Source: Nocardioides_C sp963700955
GTDB taxonomy: Bacteria; Actinomycetota; Actinomycetes; Propionibacteriales; Nocardioidaceae
DNA length: 64,000 bases
Direction: 5' to 3'
Assembly (NCBI GenBank): GCA_963700955.1
Contig: CAVOZH010000003.1
Coordinates: forward strand, 62,001 to 126,000
Shown: one piece after another, positions 42,786 to 52,136 of the stretch
Position numbering within the stretch: position 1 is the stretch's first letter
Layout: every line of letters begins with the position of its first letter
Translations under genes and position numbers: made by a program
The notes under the pieces: generated by a model
The model's database searches: none
Told to the model about the DNA's origin: nothing
What the model saw: the letters and a program-made list of their open reading frames with translations, nothing else

Positions 42786-43415
42786 TCAGCTGGACGCCAT
42801 TCCGGCAGCACGGTCGTCGTCGAAGGCCGGGTGCCGCGTGGACACCTTCCGGGCCGACGTCAGATGGCCTCCGAGGTAGCCGCCCACGGTCGCCGCGGTG
42901 CTGCCCGCCAGGCCGAGCATCACGCCCCGCCGGTGCGCGCCTCGGCGGCGGGCTGCGAACGACGCGGCGAAGAGACCGAGCGCGACCGTGTTGGCGCCGG
43001 CGTGCACGAGCCCGACCCGCTGCTCGCGTTGCTCGGCGACCCCCCACTCGGCCAGGCCCGTGACGGCGGTGGGTACGGCGGCCGCCATTCCCAGACCGAG
43101 GAGCCGCTTCGCCGCAGGGCGGGAGGCCTTTCCGCCGACGAGGTCGAGGACGTTCATGGACGTCCAGAACCCGATCGGCAGGTCCGTCATGAGCGGGTGG
43201 ACGGCGTGCCCGAGCCAGGTGCCGTGGAGGAGCTGGCGGCGTTGCGGGTCGGCCAGCAGCACGTCCGCGAGGCGCTGGACCAGGCCCACCGGCGCATCGA
43301 GAGCGGAGGCGGCTTCGAGCTTCTCCGTCACTCCCACGACGGTGGGCGTGCCGCCCAGGTGCCCGCCGTGGTGACCGTTGTGCCGGCTGGGGTCTGTCAC
43401 GTTCGGGCTGGTCAT
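42786..43415 (-). CDS. DUF2231 membrane protein
   Basis: 209 residues from the ATG at 43415, with a strong GAGGAGG upstream. A His/Gly-rich start (RHNGHHGGHLGG) precedes the DUF2231 pattern LLHGTWLGHAVHPLMTDLPI and FWTSMNVLDLVGG, with four hydrophobic segments after. The family's HxxHP motif resembles a heme or metal site, but no function is known. It is divergent from icd. Confidence 0.85.
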   Translation of the reverse strand: MTSPNVTDPSRHNGHHGGHLGGTPTVVGVTEKLEAASALDAPVGLVQRLADVLLADPQRRQLLHGTWLGHAVHPLMTDLPIGFWTSMNVLDLVGGKASRPAAKRLLGLGMAAAVPTAVTGLAEWGVAEQREQRVGLVHAGANTVALGLFAASFAARRRGAHRRGVMLGLAGSTAATVGGYLGGHLTSARKVSTRHPAFDDDRAAGMASS

Positions 43416-43586
43416 GAGCGCCTCCTCAGCGGGGTTGTGACTTCCACGTTCCCACTTCGGCCCGGGGCTAACAATCGATCGCGTTTGGTGGCAGCCTGGG
43501 CGCTGGCGGTGCCGGGGATGACCCGCCTGGCCCACGTGAGATATCTTGACGTCAAGAAACTATCGCGAAGTCGGAACGGAGCCTCG

Positions 43587-45812
43587 GTGTCGGACTCAAA
43601 GATCATCTACACGCACACGGACGAAGCGCCCCTGCTGGCCACCTACTCGTTCCTGCCGATCGTCCAGGCGTACGCCTCCACGGCGGGGGTGACCGTCGAG
43701 ACTCGGGACATCTCCCTGGCAGGCCGGATCATCGCCAGCTTCCCGGAGCGCCTGACGGCTGAGCAGCGCATCGACGACGCGCTGGCCGAGCTCGGAGCGC
43801 TGGCCAAGAAGCCCGAGGCCAACATCATCAAGCTGCCGAACATCAGCGCGTCCATCCCGCAGCTCAAGGCCGCGGTCGCGGAGCTCAAGGAGAAGGGCTA
43901 CGACCTTCCCGACTACCCGGACGACCCGAAGACCGACGAGGAGAGGGACGCCCGCGCCCGCTACGACAAGGTCAAGGGAAGCGCGGTGAACCCGGTGCTC
44001 CGAGAGGGCAACTCCGACCGCCGCGCTCCTGCCTCGGTCAAGCAGTACGCCCGCAAGAACCCGCACTCCATGGGCGCGTGGTCGTCCGACTCCAAGACCA
44101 ACGTCGCGCACATGACCGCCGACGACTTCCGCTCGAGCGAGAAGTCGGCCGTCGTCGAGGCCGAGGGTTCGCTTCGCATCGAGCTGACCGGCGACGACGG
44201 TACGACGACCGTGCTGCGTGAGTCGGTCCCGGTGCTTGCCGGTGAGGTCGTGGACGCCACGGTCATGCGCGTCGCGGCGCTCCGGGAGTTCCTCACCGCT
44301 CAGATCGCCCGCGCCAAGACCGAGGGCGTCCTGTTCTCGGTCCACCTCAAGGCCACGATGATGAAGGTCTCCGACCCGATCATCTTCGGCCACGTGGTGC
44401 GTGCCTTCTTCCCGAAGCTCTTCGCCGAGCACGGTGAGGCCCTGGCGGCCGCGGGGATCAGCCCCAACGACGGCCTCGGCGCCCTGCTCAAGGCGATCGA
44501 GTCGCTCCCGGCGGACCAGCGCGACGCGGTCGCCGCCGCCGTCAAGCAGGGGCTCGACGAGGGCCCGGCCCTCGCCATGGTCGACTCCGACAAGGGCATC
44601 ACGAACCTGCACGTGCCGAGCGACGTCATCGTCGACGCCTCCATGCCGGCGATGATCCGCACCTCCGGCCACATGTGGGGCCCCGACGGCAACGAGGCGG
44701 ACACCCTGGCGGTGATCCCCGACAGCAGCTACGCCGGTATCTACCAGGTCGTGATCGACGACTGCCGGGCCAACGGCGCCTTCGACCCCGCGACCATGGG
44801 GTCGGTCCCCAACGTGGGGCTCATGGCGCAGGCCGCCGAGGAGTACGGCAGCCACGACAAGACCTTCGAGATCCCCGCCACCGGCACGGTGCGCGTGGTC
44901 GACGGCGCGGGCGACGTACTGCTCGAGCACACCGTCGGCGCCGGTGACATCTGGCGCATGTGCCAGACCAAGGACGTCCCTGTCCGCGACTGGGTGAAGC
45001 TCGCGGTCACCCGGGCCCGCGCGACCGGTGCGCCGGCCGTGTTCTGGCTCGACGAGGGCCGCGCCCACGACGCCGTCCTCATCGGCAAGGTCCGGGAGTA
45101 CCTCCAGGAGCACGACACCGACGGGCTCCAGATCGAGATCATGTCGCCGGTCGACGCCATGGCCTTCTCGCTCGAGCGGATCCGCAAGGGCGAGGACACC
45201 ATCTCGGTCACCGGCAACGTGCTGCGCGACTACCTGACCGACCTGTTCCCGATCATGGAGCTCGGCACGAGCGCCAAGATGCTCTCGGTCGTGCCGCTCA
45301 TCAACGGCGGGGGCCTGTTCGAGACCGGTGCCGGCGGCTCGGCCCCGAAGCACGTGCAGCAGCTGGTGAAGGAGAACCACCTGCGCTGGGACAGCCTCGG
45401 AGAGTTCCTCGCGCTCGCTGTGAGCTTCGAGCACCTCGCCCAGACCACCGGCAACAAGAGGGCGCAGATCCTCGCCGACACGCTCGACAAGGCGACGGCC
45501 TCCTTCCTCATGGAGAACAAGTCGCCCAGCCGGAAGGTCGGTGAGATCGACAACCGCGGCAGCCACTTCTACCTCGCGCTCTACTGGGCCCAGGAGCTGG
45601 CCTCGCAGTCCGAGGACGCCGACCTGGCTTCGGCGTTCGCCGAGCTGGCGAAGTCGTTGGCGGCCAAGGAGTCGGCGATCACCGAGGAGCTCCTGGCGGT
45701 CCAGGGCTCGCCCGCCGACATCGGCGGGTACTACCAGCCCGACGACCAGAAGGCGATGTCGGTCATGCGTCCGTCGACGACGTTCAACCAGGCGCTGGCG
45801 ATCCTCGGCTGA
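43587..45812 (+). CDS. icd: NADP-dependent isocitrate dehydrogenase, monomeric type
   Basis: 741 residues from a GTG at 43587 (MSDSKIIYTHTDEAPLLATY). The roughly 740-residue length and lack of the short dimeric-enzyme pattern identify the monomeric IDH-II class. Signatures are NIIKLPNISASIPQL, GNSDRRAPASVKQYARKNPH (substrate Arg/Ser loop), MKVSDPIIFGH, GVLFSVHLKATMM, MVDSDKGITNLHVPSD, GMLPNVGLM-like SVPNVGLMAQAAEEYGSHD and WLDEGRAHD. It makes 2-oxoglutarate and NADPH. It is monocistronic, with a long hairpin 33 bp after the stop. Confidence 0.97.
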   Translation: MSDSKIIYTHTDEAPLLATYSFLPIVQAYASTAGVTVETRDISLAGRIIASFPERLTAEQRIDDALAELGALAKKPEANIIKLPNISASIPQLKAAVAELKEKGYDLPDYPDDPKTDEERDARARYDKVKGSAVNPVLREGNSDRRAPASVKQYARKNPHSMGAWSSDSKTNVAHMTADDFRSSEKSAVVEAEGSLRIELTGDDGTTTVLRESVPVLAGEVVDATVMRVAALREFLTAQIARAKTEGVLFSVHLKATMMKVSDPIIFGHVVRAFFPKLFAEHGEALAAAGISPNDGLGALLKAIESLPADQRDAVAAAVKQGLDEGPALAMVDSDKGITNLHVPSDVIVDASMPAMIRTSGHMWGPDGNEADTLAVIPDSSYAGIYQVVIDDCRANGAFDPATMGSVPNVGLMAQAAEEYGSHDKTFEIPATGTVRVVDGAGDVLLEHTVGAGDIWRMCQTKDVPVRDWVKLAVTRARATGAPAVFWLDEGRAHDAVLIGKVREYLQEHDTDGLQIEIMSPVDAMAFSLERIRKGEDTISVTGNVLRDYLTDLFPIMELGTSAKMLSVVPLINGGGLFETGAGGSAPKHVQQLVKENHLRWDSLGEFLALAVSFEHLAQTTGNKRAQILADTLDKATASFLMENKSPSRKVGEIDNRGSHFYLALYWAQELASQSEDADLASAFAELAKSLAAKESAITEELLAVQGSPADIGGYYQPDDQKAMSVMRPSTTFNQALAILG

Positions 45813-45844
45813 GCCTGCGCGGCTGAGCCGACACGCGACCGGGA

Positions 45845-45894
45845 CCGGCCGCGGACGACCCCGACCCTCAAGTCGGCGGATCGTCCGCGGCCGG
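45845..45894. terminator. long hairpin after icd
   Basis: A perfect 14-bp inverted repeat (CCGGCCGCGGACGA with TCGTCCGCGGCCGG) encloses a second 5-bp stem (CCGAC with GTCGG). It lies 33 bp after the icd stop and 49 bp before the next gene, and has no T-run. Confidence 0.8.
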
Positions 45895-45942
45895 CTCCGC
45901 GTTGTACGGTCGGCTCGCGTCACCGACCCCGAGGAGGCGACC

Positions 45943-46455
45943 ATGCAGTCGGTCGAGCTGCTGCTGGACGATGCCACCGAGGCTCGGGTGCGCGAGCAAT
46001 GGCGGCTGCTCGACGAGGCGGGACTGCCCAGCCAGGCACGTCACATCGGCCCCACCAACACGCCGCACGTGACCGTGGCCGTGCGCGACTCCATCGACGA
46101 GGCGTGCGAACCCAGGCTGCGCGCCGTGGCCTCGCGGCTGCCGGTCCCGGTGCGCCTCGGCGCGACGGGCGTCTTCGGCCGCCACCGCTACGTCCTGGTG
46201 CTCCTGCTCGTCGTCGACCCGGCTCTGCTCGCCCTGCACTCTGCCGTCGCTGCCGCGCTGGGCCGGGGGAGCGGTGACCCGCTGACCGAGCCGGGACGCT
46301 GGACCCCGCACGTGACCCTCGCCCGTGGCCTCAGCGCAGTCGAGATCGGTCGTGCGCTCGAGGCCCTTGGCGGAGCCCGCCCGCTCGAAGGCACCGCGGT
46401 CGAGTGCCGAAGGTGGGACTCCGACGCGAGGCGCGCGTGGTCCCTCCTGGCCTGA
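45943..46455 (+). CDS. 2H phosphoesterase (2'-5' RNA ligase-like)
   Basis: 170 residues from the ATG at 45943, with GAGGAGG upstream. Two H-x-T motifs, TPHVTVAV and TPHVTLAR, define the 2H phosphoesterase fold used by 2'-5' RNA ligase or cyclic phosphodiesterase enzymes. FGRHRYVLVLLLVVDPAL is the central strand. Natural substrates of bacterial members are mostly unknown. It follows the icd terminator and is probably its own unit. A second, different 2H protein lies at 50258. Confidence 0.85.
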   Translation: MQSVELLLDDATEARVREQWRLLDEAGLPSQARHIGPTNTPHVTVAVRDSIDEACEPRLRAVASRLPVPVRLGATGVFGRHRYVLVLLLVVDPALLALHSAVAAALGRGSGDPLTEPGRWTPHVTLARGLSAVEIGRALEALGGARPLEGTAVECRRWDSDARRAWSLLA

Positions 46456-46546
46456 CGTCGTACCCCGCGAACCCGCCGCCCGGCCTCCAGGAGAGCCAGA
46501 CCGACCAGGGCGGTCCGTCGTCACGCCGGGCGTCCTGCCGCCCGGC

Positions 46547-47707
46547 TCACCGCCCGGAGTACTCCGACGCGAGCAGGTCGTAGCAGACCGTGTCGCAGTA
46601 GGACCCGTCCCGCAGCCGGGTCTCCTGCCGCCGCCGGCCGGTCTCGACGAATCCGTTGGCCTCGATCACCCGCCGCGACGCGGTGTTGCCCTCCGCTGCG
46701 AGGATGCGCAGCCGGCGCAGGCCCAGCCCGCCGTCCTCCGCCGGCACGAAGGCGTGCCGCACGACGAGGCCACACGCCTCCGTCATCAGCCCGCGTCCCC
46801 GCGCCTCGGGGTGCGCCCAGTAACCGATCTCGGCCTCCTCGCCCGCCTTCAGGTCGAACGCCGAGATGGTGCCGAGGAGGACGTCTGTCTCCGGGTCGGC
46901 GATGGCCCACGACATGCCCTCCGCCGTGGCGCGCTGCTCGCGCCGGCCCTCGATGAACTCGTGTGCGTCCTCGAGTGTGTAGGGCGACGGCATCGAGGAG
47001 AGCCAGTACGCCGTGCGCTCGTCCGAGCAGGCCTCGACGACCCGCGCGTCGTCGTCGTCACGGTGTGCCCGGAGGACGAGGTCGTGGCCGATGATCCGAG
47101 GGGCCTCGAGCCACGGCGTCCGCGGACGGCGCTCCTCGGCCGACGTGAGCGCGCCGACCCATCCGTCGTACAGCTCTCCTCTCTGGGGCAGCCACTCGCG
47201 CACGGTGCCGTCGAAGGAGAAGCCGAGTCGCCAGGCGAGCTTGCGCGAGGCCCAGTTCCCCTTGTTCGCCCACCAGATCACCGTGCGCAGGCCGCGCTCG
47301 CGGAAGCCCCAGTCGAGGAGCAGCTCGAGAGCACGTACGACGTACCCGCGACCACGTGCCCAGGGGTGCGCGCCGTACGCGATCTCCGCCCGGCTCGAGC
47401 CCTCGTTGCGCAGGGACACCGTCCCGACGAAACGCGGCCGGCCGTCCTCGTCGGGCGCCTCCACCGCGAACGCCCACTCGCGATCCTCCTGCCAGCCGGC
47501 CGGGACGATGTCGCAGGCGAACTCCTTCGAGGTCTCGAGAGTCGACGGGTCCGGCACGGTCGTCCAACGCAGCATCACCGCGTCGACGGCCTGCTCGTAG
47601 AGCGCCTGCACGTCGTGCTCGGTGTGTGCGCGCAGCGTCACCACGCCGTCCGTGAGCAGGGGGACGTCGTCGGGAAACGAGAAGGGCAACGTCGTGGTGG
47701 GCGTCAT
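46547..47707 (-). CDS. double-domain GNAT acetyltransferase
   Basis: 386 residues with two complete GNAT domains of the RimJ/RimL-like type. Domain 1 (about 15-195) has VPLLTDGVVTLRAHTEHD and the acetyl-CoA loop PWARGRGYVVRALELL; domain 2 (about 205-380) has LVLRAHRDDDDARVV and HPEARGRGLMTEACGL. Both loops keep the R-G-x-G core, so both sites may be active. Such duplicated proteins often modify antibiotics or peptides. It is monocistronic on the minus strand. The substrate is unknown. Confidence 0.85.
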   Translation of the reverse strand: MTPTTTLPFSFPDDVPLLTDGVVTLRAHTEHDVQALYEQAVDAVMLRWTTVPDPSTLETSKEFACDIVPAGWQEDREWAFAVEAPDEDGRPRFVGTVSLRNEGSSRAEIAYGAHPWARGRGYVVRALELLLDWGFRERGLRTVIWWANKGNWASRKLAWRLGFSFDGTVREWLPQRGELYDGWVGALTSAEERRPRTPWLEAPRIIGHDLVLRAHRDDDDARVVEACSDERTAYWLSSMPSPYTLEDAHEFIEGRREQRATAEGMSWAIADPETDVLLGTISAFDLKAGEEAEIGYWAHPEARGRGLMTEACGLVVRHAFVPAEDGGLGLRRLRILAAEGNTASRRVIEANGFVETGRRRQETRLRDGSYCDTVCYDLLASEYSGR

Positions 47708-47781
47708 GGGCCGAAACCCTGCCGCTTACCCGGGCACCGGGCAAACCCTTATCCTCGGTCCATGGATGAAGGTCACAGACC

Positions 47782-49179
47782 GTGAACGGCACGCTCGCGA
47801 ACATCGGGCTTGTCGTCCTCTTCGTCCTCGTCGGCGGTGTCTTCGCCGCTGCTGAGATCGCCCTCGTGTCCCTCCGTGACAGCCAGGTCCGCACGTTGGC
47901 CGGCCAGAGCAAGCGCGGCCGTACCGTCGCCGAGCTGAACGAGGACCCCAACCGCTTCCTCTCAGCCGTCCAGGTCGGCGTCACGTTGGCGGGGTTCCTG
48001 TCCGCGGCCTTCGGTGGGGCGACGCTGTCCGGGGATCTCGCGCCGGTGCTGGTCAGCTGGGGCCTGCCGGAGCGCTTCGCCGGCGCCACCGCGCTGGTGC
48101 TCGTGACGATCGCGATCTCCTACCTCTCACTGGTGCTCGGTGAGCTGGCCCCCAAGCGGCTGGCGCTGCAGCGTTCCGAGGCGTTCGCGCTCGCCCTCGG
48201 GCCGATGATCGACCGCGTCTCCAAGGTGTCCCAGCCGGTGATCTGGCTGCTGTCGAGGTCCACGGACGCGGTCGTGCGCCTGCTCGGAGGAGACCCGGGC
48301 GCGCAGAAGGAGCAGATGTCGGACGAGGAGCTGCGCGAGCTCGTCAACCAGCACGAGACCCTCGGCGAGGAGGAGCGCCGCATCGTCGAGGACGTCTTCG
48401 AGGCCGGCGACCGGCAGATCCGCGAGGTGATGATCCCGCGCACGGAGGTCGACTTCCTCGACGCCGGGATGCCGGTCTACAGGGCCGCGAAGTACGCCCT
48501 GACGCAGCCGCACTCGCGCTACCCGGTGACCCGCGGCTCGGTCGACGACGTGATCGGCTTCGTGCACGTGCGAGACCTCCTCGCCCCCGAGATGGCCAGC
48601 CGCTCGGTGCGCGTGGGGGAGCTGGTCCGCGAGACCCTCGTCCTGCCCTGGACCCGGCCGATCCTCGCCGCCCTCGCCGACATGCGCCGCGAGGGCACGC
48701 ACCTGGCGATGGTCGCCGACGAGTACGGCGGGACCGCCGGCATCGTGACGATGGAGGACCTCGTCGAGGAGCTCGTCGGGGACATCAAGGACGAGTACGA
48801 CGTCCACGAGGCCGAGACCACGCGCCACCGCGGTGGCGACGTCGAGGTCGACGGACTGCTGAACCTCGACGACTTCGAGGACGAGACCGGCGTGGAGCTT
48901 CCCGAAGGACCGTACGAGACCGTCGCCGGCTTCATCGTGTCGCGGCTCGGCCGCCTTCCGGAGGCCGGCGACTCCGTGCCGCACGACGCGGTCCGCTTGA
49001 TCGTGCGCGAGCTCGAAGGGCGGCGGGTCTCGCGGGTGCTGGTCACCGTGGCGGAGCCCGGCGAGGGAGCAGAGGCGACGTCGGCGGCCTTCCCGGTCGG
49101 GGGCCCACCTCCGGCGGGTCGGCCTGAAGACGCACCTGCGCCCCCGGATGAGACGACCTCCACGGACCAGGCGAGCTGA
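47782..49179 (+). CDS. CNNM/CorC-family hemolysin-like membrane protein
   Basis: 465 residues from a GTG at 47782. The DUF21 membrane domain (1 to about 190) has VFAAAEIALVSLRDSQV and SLVLGELAPKRLALQRSE. A CBS pair (about 210-330) has REVMIPRTEVDFLD, SRYPVTRGSVDDVIGF and AMVADEYGGTAGIVTMEDL. The CorC_HlyC domain (about 345-435) has DGLLNLDDFEDETG and YETVAGFIVSRLG. Family members move or sense divalent cations such as magnesium. The last 45 residues are Pro/Ala-rich and variable. Confidence 0.92.
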   Translation: MNGTLANIGLVVLFVLVGGVFAAAEIALVSLRDSQVRTLAGQSKRGRTVAELNEDPNRFLSAVQVGVTLAGFLSAAFGGATLSGDLAPVLVSWGLPERFAGATALVLVTIAISYLSLVLGELAPKRLALQRSEAFALALGPMIDRVSKVSQPVIWLLSRSTDAVVRLLGGDPGAQKEQMSDEELRELVNQHETLGEEERRIVEDVFEAGDRQIREVMIPRTEVDFLDAGMPVYRAAKYALTQPHSRYPVTRGSVDDVIGFVHVRDLLAPEMASRSVRVGELVRETLVLPWTRPILAALADMRREGTHLAMVADEYGGTAGIVTMEDLVEELVGDIKDEYDVHEAETTRHRGGDVEVDGLLNLDDFEDETGVELPEGPYETVAGFIVSRLGRLPEAGDSVPHDAVRLIVRELEGRRVSRVLVTVAEPGEGAEATSAAFPVGGPPPAGRPEDAPAPPDETTSTDQAS

Positions 49180-49209
49180 CCCCGGCGCCCTCCTGAGAGA
49201 ATGCCTGCT

Positions 49210-50247
49210 ATGTCTGAGGCCGCTCCCACCTCCAAGCCGACCGCACGTCCGCGGGTCCTGTCCGGGATCCAGCCGACCGCCGACTCGTTCCACTTCGGCA
49301 ACTACCTGGGTGCGGTCCGCCACTGGGTGACCCTCCAGGACGACTTCGAGCCGTTCTTCTTCATCGCCGACATGCACGCGATCACCGTGCCGCAGGACCC
49401 CAAGCAGCTGCGGGAGCGGAGCCTCCGCTCGGCGGCCCAGCTGATCGCGGCGGGCGTGGATCCCGACCGCTCCGCGATCTTCATGCAGTCCCACATCGCC
49501 GCGCACGCCCAGTTCGCATGGGTCCTCCAGTGCCTCACCGGGTTCGGTGAGGCGAGCCGGATGACGCAGTTCAAGGACAAGTCCGCCAAGGGCGGGGTGG
49601 AGCGCGCCTCGGTCGGCCTCTTCACCTACCCGATCCTGCAGGCGGCCGACATCCTCCTCTACCGGCCGCAGTACGTCCCGGTCGGGGAGGACCAGCGTCA
49701 GCACCTCGAGCTCACCCGCGACCTCGCGCAGCGGTTCAACCACCGGTTCAAGAAGACCTTCCGGCTGCCCGAGCCCTTCATCATCAAGGACACCGCGAAG
49801 ATCCTCGACCTCCAGGAGCCCAACGCGAAGATGTCGAAGTCGGCCTCGTCGCCGGGCGGCATCATCGAGATGCTCGACGACCCCAGGGCGTCGGCCAAGA
49901 AGATCAGGTCGGCCGTGACGGACTCAGGCACCGAGATCCGGTTCGACGCGGAGGACAAGCCCGGGATCTCGAACCTCCTCACGATCCACTCCGCGTTGTC
50001 GGGCCGGTCGGTCGAGGACCTCGAGAACGACTACGCGGGCCGCGGCTACGGCGACTTCAAGAAGGACCTCGCCGAGGTCGTCGTGGAGTTCGTCACTCCG
50101 TTCCGGGACCGGACCCTGCAGCTGATGGATGACCGTGCGGAGCTCACCGCTGTGCTGGAGCGCGGCGAGGACAAGGCGCGCGAGGTCGCGGAGCGCACCC
50201 TGGCCGACGTCTACGACAGAGTCGGCTTCGTTCCCACCGGTAGGTAG
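49210..50247 (+). CDS. trpS: tryptophanyl-tRNA synthetase
   Basis: 345 residues from the ATG at 49210; an ATG at 49201 is possible. A class I enzyme: the HIGH-like motif is HFGN at 28-31 (SFHFGNYLGAVRHW) and KMSKS is at 207-211 in NAKMSKSASSPGG. FFFIADMHAITVP and PVGEDQRQHLELTRDLA shape the Trp and ATP sites. Length is standard. It leads a run of genes (2H protein, YihY, SCO4848-type protein) that stays together in many actinobacteria, with a 10-bp gap to the next gene. Confidence 0.96.
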   Translation: MSEAAPTSKPTARPRVLSGIQPTADSFHFGNYLGAVRHWVTLQDDFEPFFFIADMHAITVPQDPKQLRERSLRSAAQLIAAGVDPDRSAIFMQSHIAAHAQFAWVLQCLTGFGEASRMTQFKDKSAKGGVERASVGLFTYPILQAADILLYRPQYVPVGEDQRQHLELTRDLAQRFNHRFKKTFRLPEPFIIKDTAKILDLQEPNAKMSKSASSPGGIIEMLDDPRASAKKIRSAVTDSGTEIRFDAEDKPGISNLLTIHSALSGRSVEDLENDYAGRGYGDFKKDLAEVVVEFVTPFRDRTLQLMDDRAELTAVLERGEDKAREVAERTLADVYDRVGFVPTGR

Positions 50248-50257
50248 GGTTCACCCC

Positions 50258-50782
50258 GTGACGACGATCGGAGTGGCCATCGCGGTGCCGGAGCCCTGGG
50301 GCGCACGGCTCCAGGACTACCGCACGTCCCTGGGCGACAAGACCGCTCACGGCATCCCGACGCACATCACCTTGATGCCGCCGTTCGAGGTGGAGGACGA
50401 CGACCTGCCGGAGGTCGAGAAGCACCTCGCCGAGGCGGCCGCCAGCATGCCGCCGTTCCGGATCCACCTGCGTGGCACGGGCACCTTCCGCCCGGTGTCG
50501 CCGGTCGTCTTCGTGACCGTCGTACGCGGTATCTCCTCCTGCGAGCAGCTCGCGATGATGGTTCGCCGCGGCCCCCTGGCCACGGACCTGGTCTTCCCCT
50601 ACCACCCGCACGTCACGGTGGCCCACGATCTCGAGGACGAGCTCCTCGACCGGGCCTTCGACGAGCTCTCCGACTTCGAGTGTCTCTTCGACGCCGACCA
50701 CTTCCTGCTGTACGCCCACGACGCGGAGGTGGGCTGGCAGCCGACGCGGGAGTTCCCTCTCACCGGCAGCCCGACCGGCTGA
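50258..50782 (+). CDS. 2H phosphoesterase (2'-5' RNA ligase family)
   Basis: 174 residues from a GTG at 50258, with GTAGGG upstream. The two H-x-T motifs are PTHITLMPPF and HPHVTVAHDL, the pair that holds the cyclic phosphate. IHLRGTGTFRPVSPVVFV is the central sheet. The stop shares one base with the YihY start (TGATG). Its location next to trpS is conserved in related genomes, hinting at RNA metabolism, but no substrate is known. Confidence 0.88.
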   Translation: MTTIGVAIAVPEPWGARLQDYRTSLGDKTAHGIPTHITLMPPFEVEDDDLPEVEKHLAEAAASMPPFRIHLRGTGTFRPVSPVVFVTVVRGISSCEQLAMMVRRGPLATDLVFPYHPHVTVAHDLEDELLDRAFDELSDFECLFDADHFLLYAHDAEVGWQPTREFPLTGSPTG

Positions 50783-51888
50783 TGGCCTCGCTCAAGGAAC
50801 GCGCTTCCGCGAGGCTGGGAGCGCTCCGTGAGCGTCAACCCCTCCTAGACCACGGCTTCCGGGCCTTCGCGCACTACGGCGACCGCGACGGCAACGCCCA
50901 GGCGGGTGCCGTCACCTTCTTCGCCTTCTTGTCCTTCTTCCCGATCCTCGCCCTGGCGTTCTTCGTCGTGGGTTACGTCAGCACCGTCTACCCCGACCTG
51001 CGTCGTGAGGTGGCCCGGACACTGGAGGAGCTGCTTCCAGGGGTCGTCGGACGGAAGGAGGGGCAGATCCCGCTGTCGACGTTCGAGGAGTACGCCGGAA
51101 GGGTCGGCCTGATCGGTCTGGCCGGTGTGCTCTACTCCGGACTCAGCTGGGTCTCGGGCATGCGGGACGCGCTCCAGGTGATGTTCCGGCAGCCCAGGCA
51201 GGAACAGCCGAACTTCATCCGCGGCCTGCGCCGTGACCTCGTCGCGCTGGTCGTGCTCGGTCTCGTGCTGCTGGTCTCGATCAGCCTCACGGGAGCCGTG
51301 TCGTGGTTCTCCACGGTGATCCTGGGTTGGCTGAGCCTCGACGGCAGCTGGCTGGCCACGGCCGTGCTCTGGGTGGTCGCGCTCGGTCTGGCGATCCTCG
51401 CCACGTCGTTCCTCTTCGTCGCGTTGTTCGGCCTGCTCGCCAAGCCGCACGTGGCTAAGCGGGCTCTTTGGCAGGGCGCGGTCATGGGTGCCGTCGGCTT
51501 CGAGCTGCTCAAGTCCGGGGCCGGCTTCCTGATCAGCCAGACGAAGGACCAGCCGGCCTTCCAGGCCTTCGGCGTCGCTTTGATCCTCGTCGTGTGGATC
51601 AACTACTTCTCGCGGCTGGTGATGCTGAGCGCCTCCTGGGCCTACACCGCCCCGGTGGCGGAGGAGGTGCGGGAGCTCGAACGCCAACCGCTCGTGGCGC
51701 CGGAGGAGTGCGAGATGCTCCTCCCGGCACCGGCGACCGTTTCCGCCGAGGACCCCCAAGACTCTGCGCTCCCCGGAGCGCGAGGTCGGTCGCGGTGGTG
51801 GCCCGGGGAGCGTGGCGCTGCCCTGACGGCCGCGGGCGCAGCGCTTGTGGCCGGTCTCACGTGGTTGCTCAGGCGAAGACAGGTCTGA
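50782..51888 (+). CDS. YihY/BrkB-family membrane protein
   Basis: 368 residues. The YihY pattern is clear: HYGDRDGNAQAGAVTFFAFL, FFPILALAFFVVGYVS, GVLYSGLSWVSGMRDALQVM and LILVVWINYFSRLVMLSASW. Six membrane segments span about 40-320, followed by a charged, Pro-rich cytoplasmic tail and a last hydrophobic stretch (AALTAAGAALVAGLTWLL). The family was once called ribonuclease BN in error; its role, perhaps lipid or solute transport, is unknown. Translationally coupled to the 2H gene. Confidence 0.9.
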   Translation: MASLKERASARLGALRERQPLLDHGFRAFAHYGDRDGNAQAGAVTFFAFLSFFPILALAFFVVGYVSTVYPDLRREVARTLEELLPGVVGRKEGQIPLSTFEEYAGRVGLIGLAGVLYSGLSWVSGMRDALQVMFRQPRQEQPNFIRGLRRDLVALVVLGLVLLVSISLTGAVSWFSTVILGWLSLDGSWLATAVLWVVALGLAILATSFLFVALFGLLAKPHVAKRALWQGAVMGAVGFELLKSGAGFLISQTKDQPAFQAFGVALILVVWINYFSRLVMLSASWAYTAPVAEEVRELERQPLVAPEECEMLLPAPATVSAEDPQDSALPGARGRSRWWPGERGAALTAAGAALVAGLTWLLRRRQV

Positions 51889-51907
51889 GACACGTCAGGA
51901 TGGAGCG

Positions 51908-52132
51908 GTGAAGCTCGAACGAAAGCACGCCGTCATCTTCCTTCTCATCGCAGCCTGGAACGTCTTCAGCTACGCCAACTTCGCGAGGAACCTCGCGGAG
52001 ACGCATGCGAGTGGAGCCGACCGGCCCGCGGGCTACTACGCCGCCCACATCGTCCTGATCGTCGTGAACCTCGTCATCGCGGCCTACCTCGGTCGACTCG
52101 GCTGGAAGGCGTGGCGAACTCGGGCAGGATGA
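51908..52132 (+). CDS. SCO4848-like small membrane protein
   Basis: 74 residues from a GTG at 51908, after AGGATGGAG. Two hydrophobic segments (VIFLLIAAWNVFSYANFA and AHIVLIVVNLVIAAYLGRLG) flank a polar loop. Size, topology and position near trpS and YihY match the SCO4848 family of actinobacterial membrane proteins of unknown function. It sits 19 bp after YihY and 4 bp before the dehydratase gene. Confidence 0.78.
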   Translation: MKLERKHAVIFLLIAAWNVFSYANFARNLAETHASGADRPAGYYAAHIVLIVVNLVIAAYLGRLGWKAWRTRAG

Positions 52133-52136
52133 TGGG

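Noticed and set aside
41409..43586. Open frame continuing far upstream of icd
   Set aside because: The frame stays open for more than 2 kb only because of high GC. It lies antisense to mdh and the DUF2231 gene, both with clear family motifs, so icd starts at the GTG at 43587.
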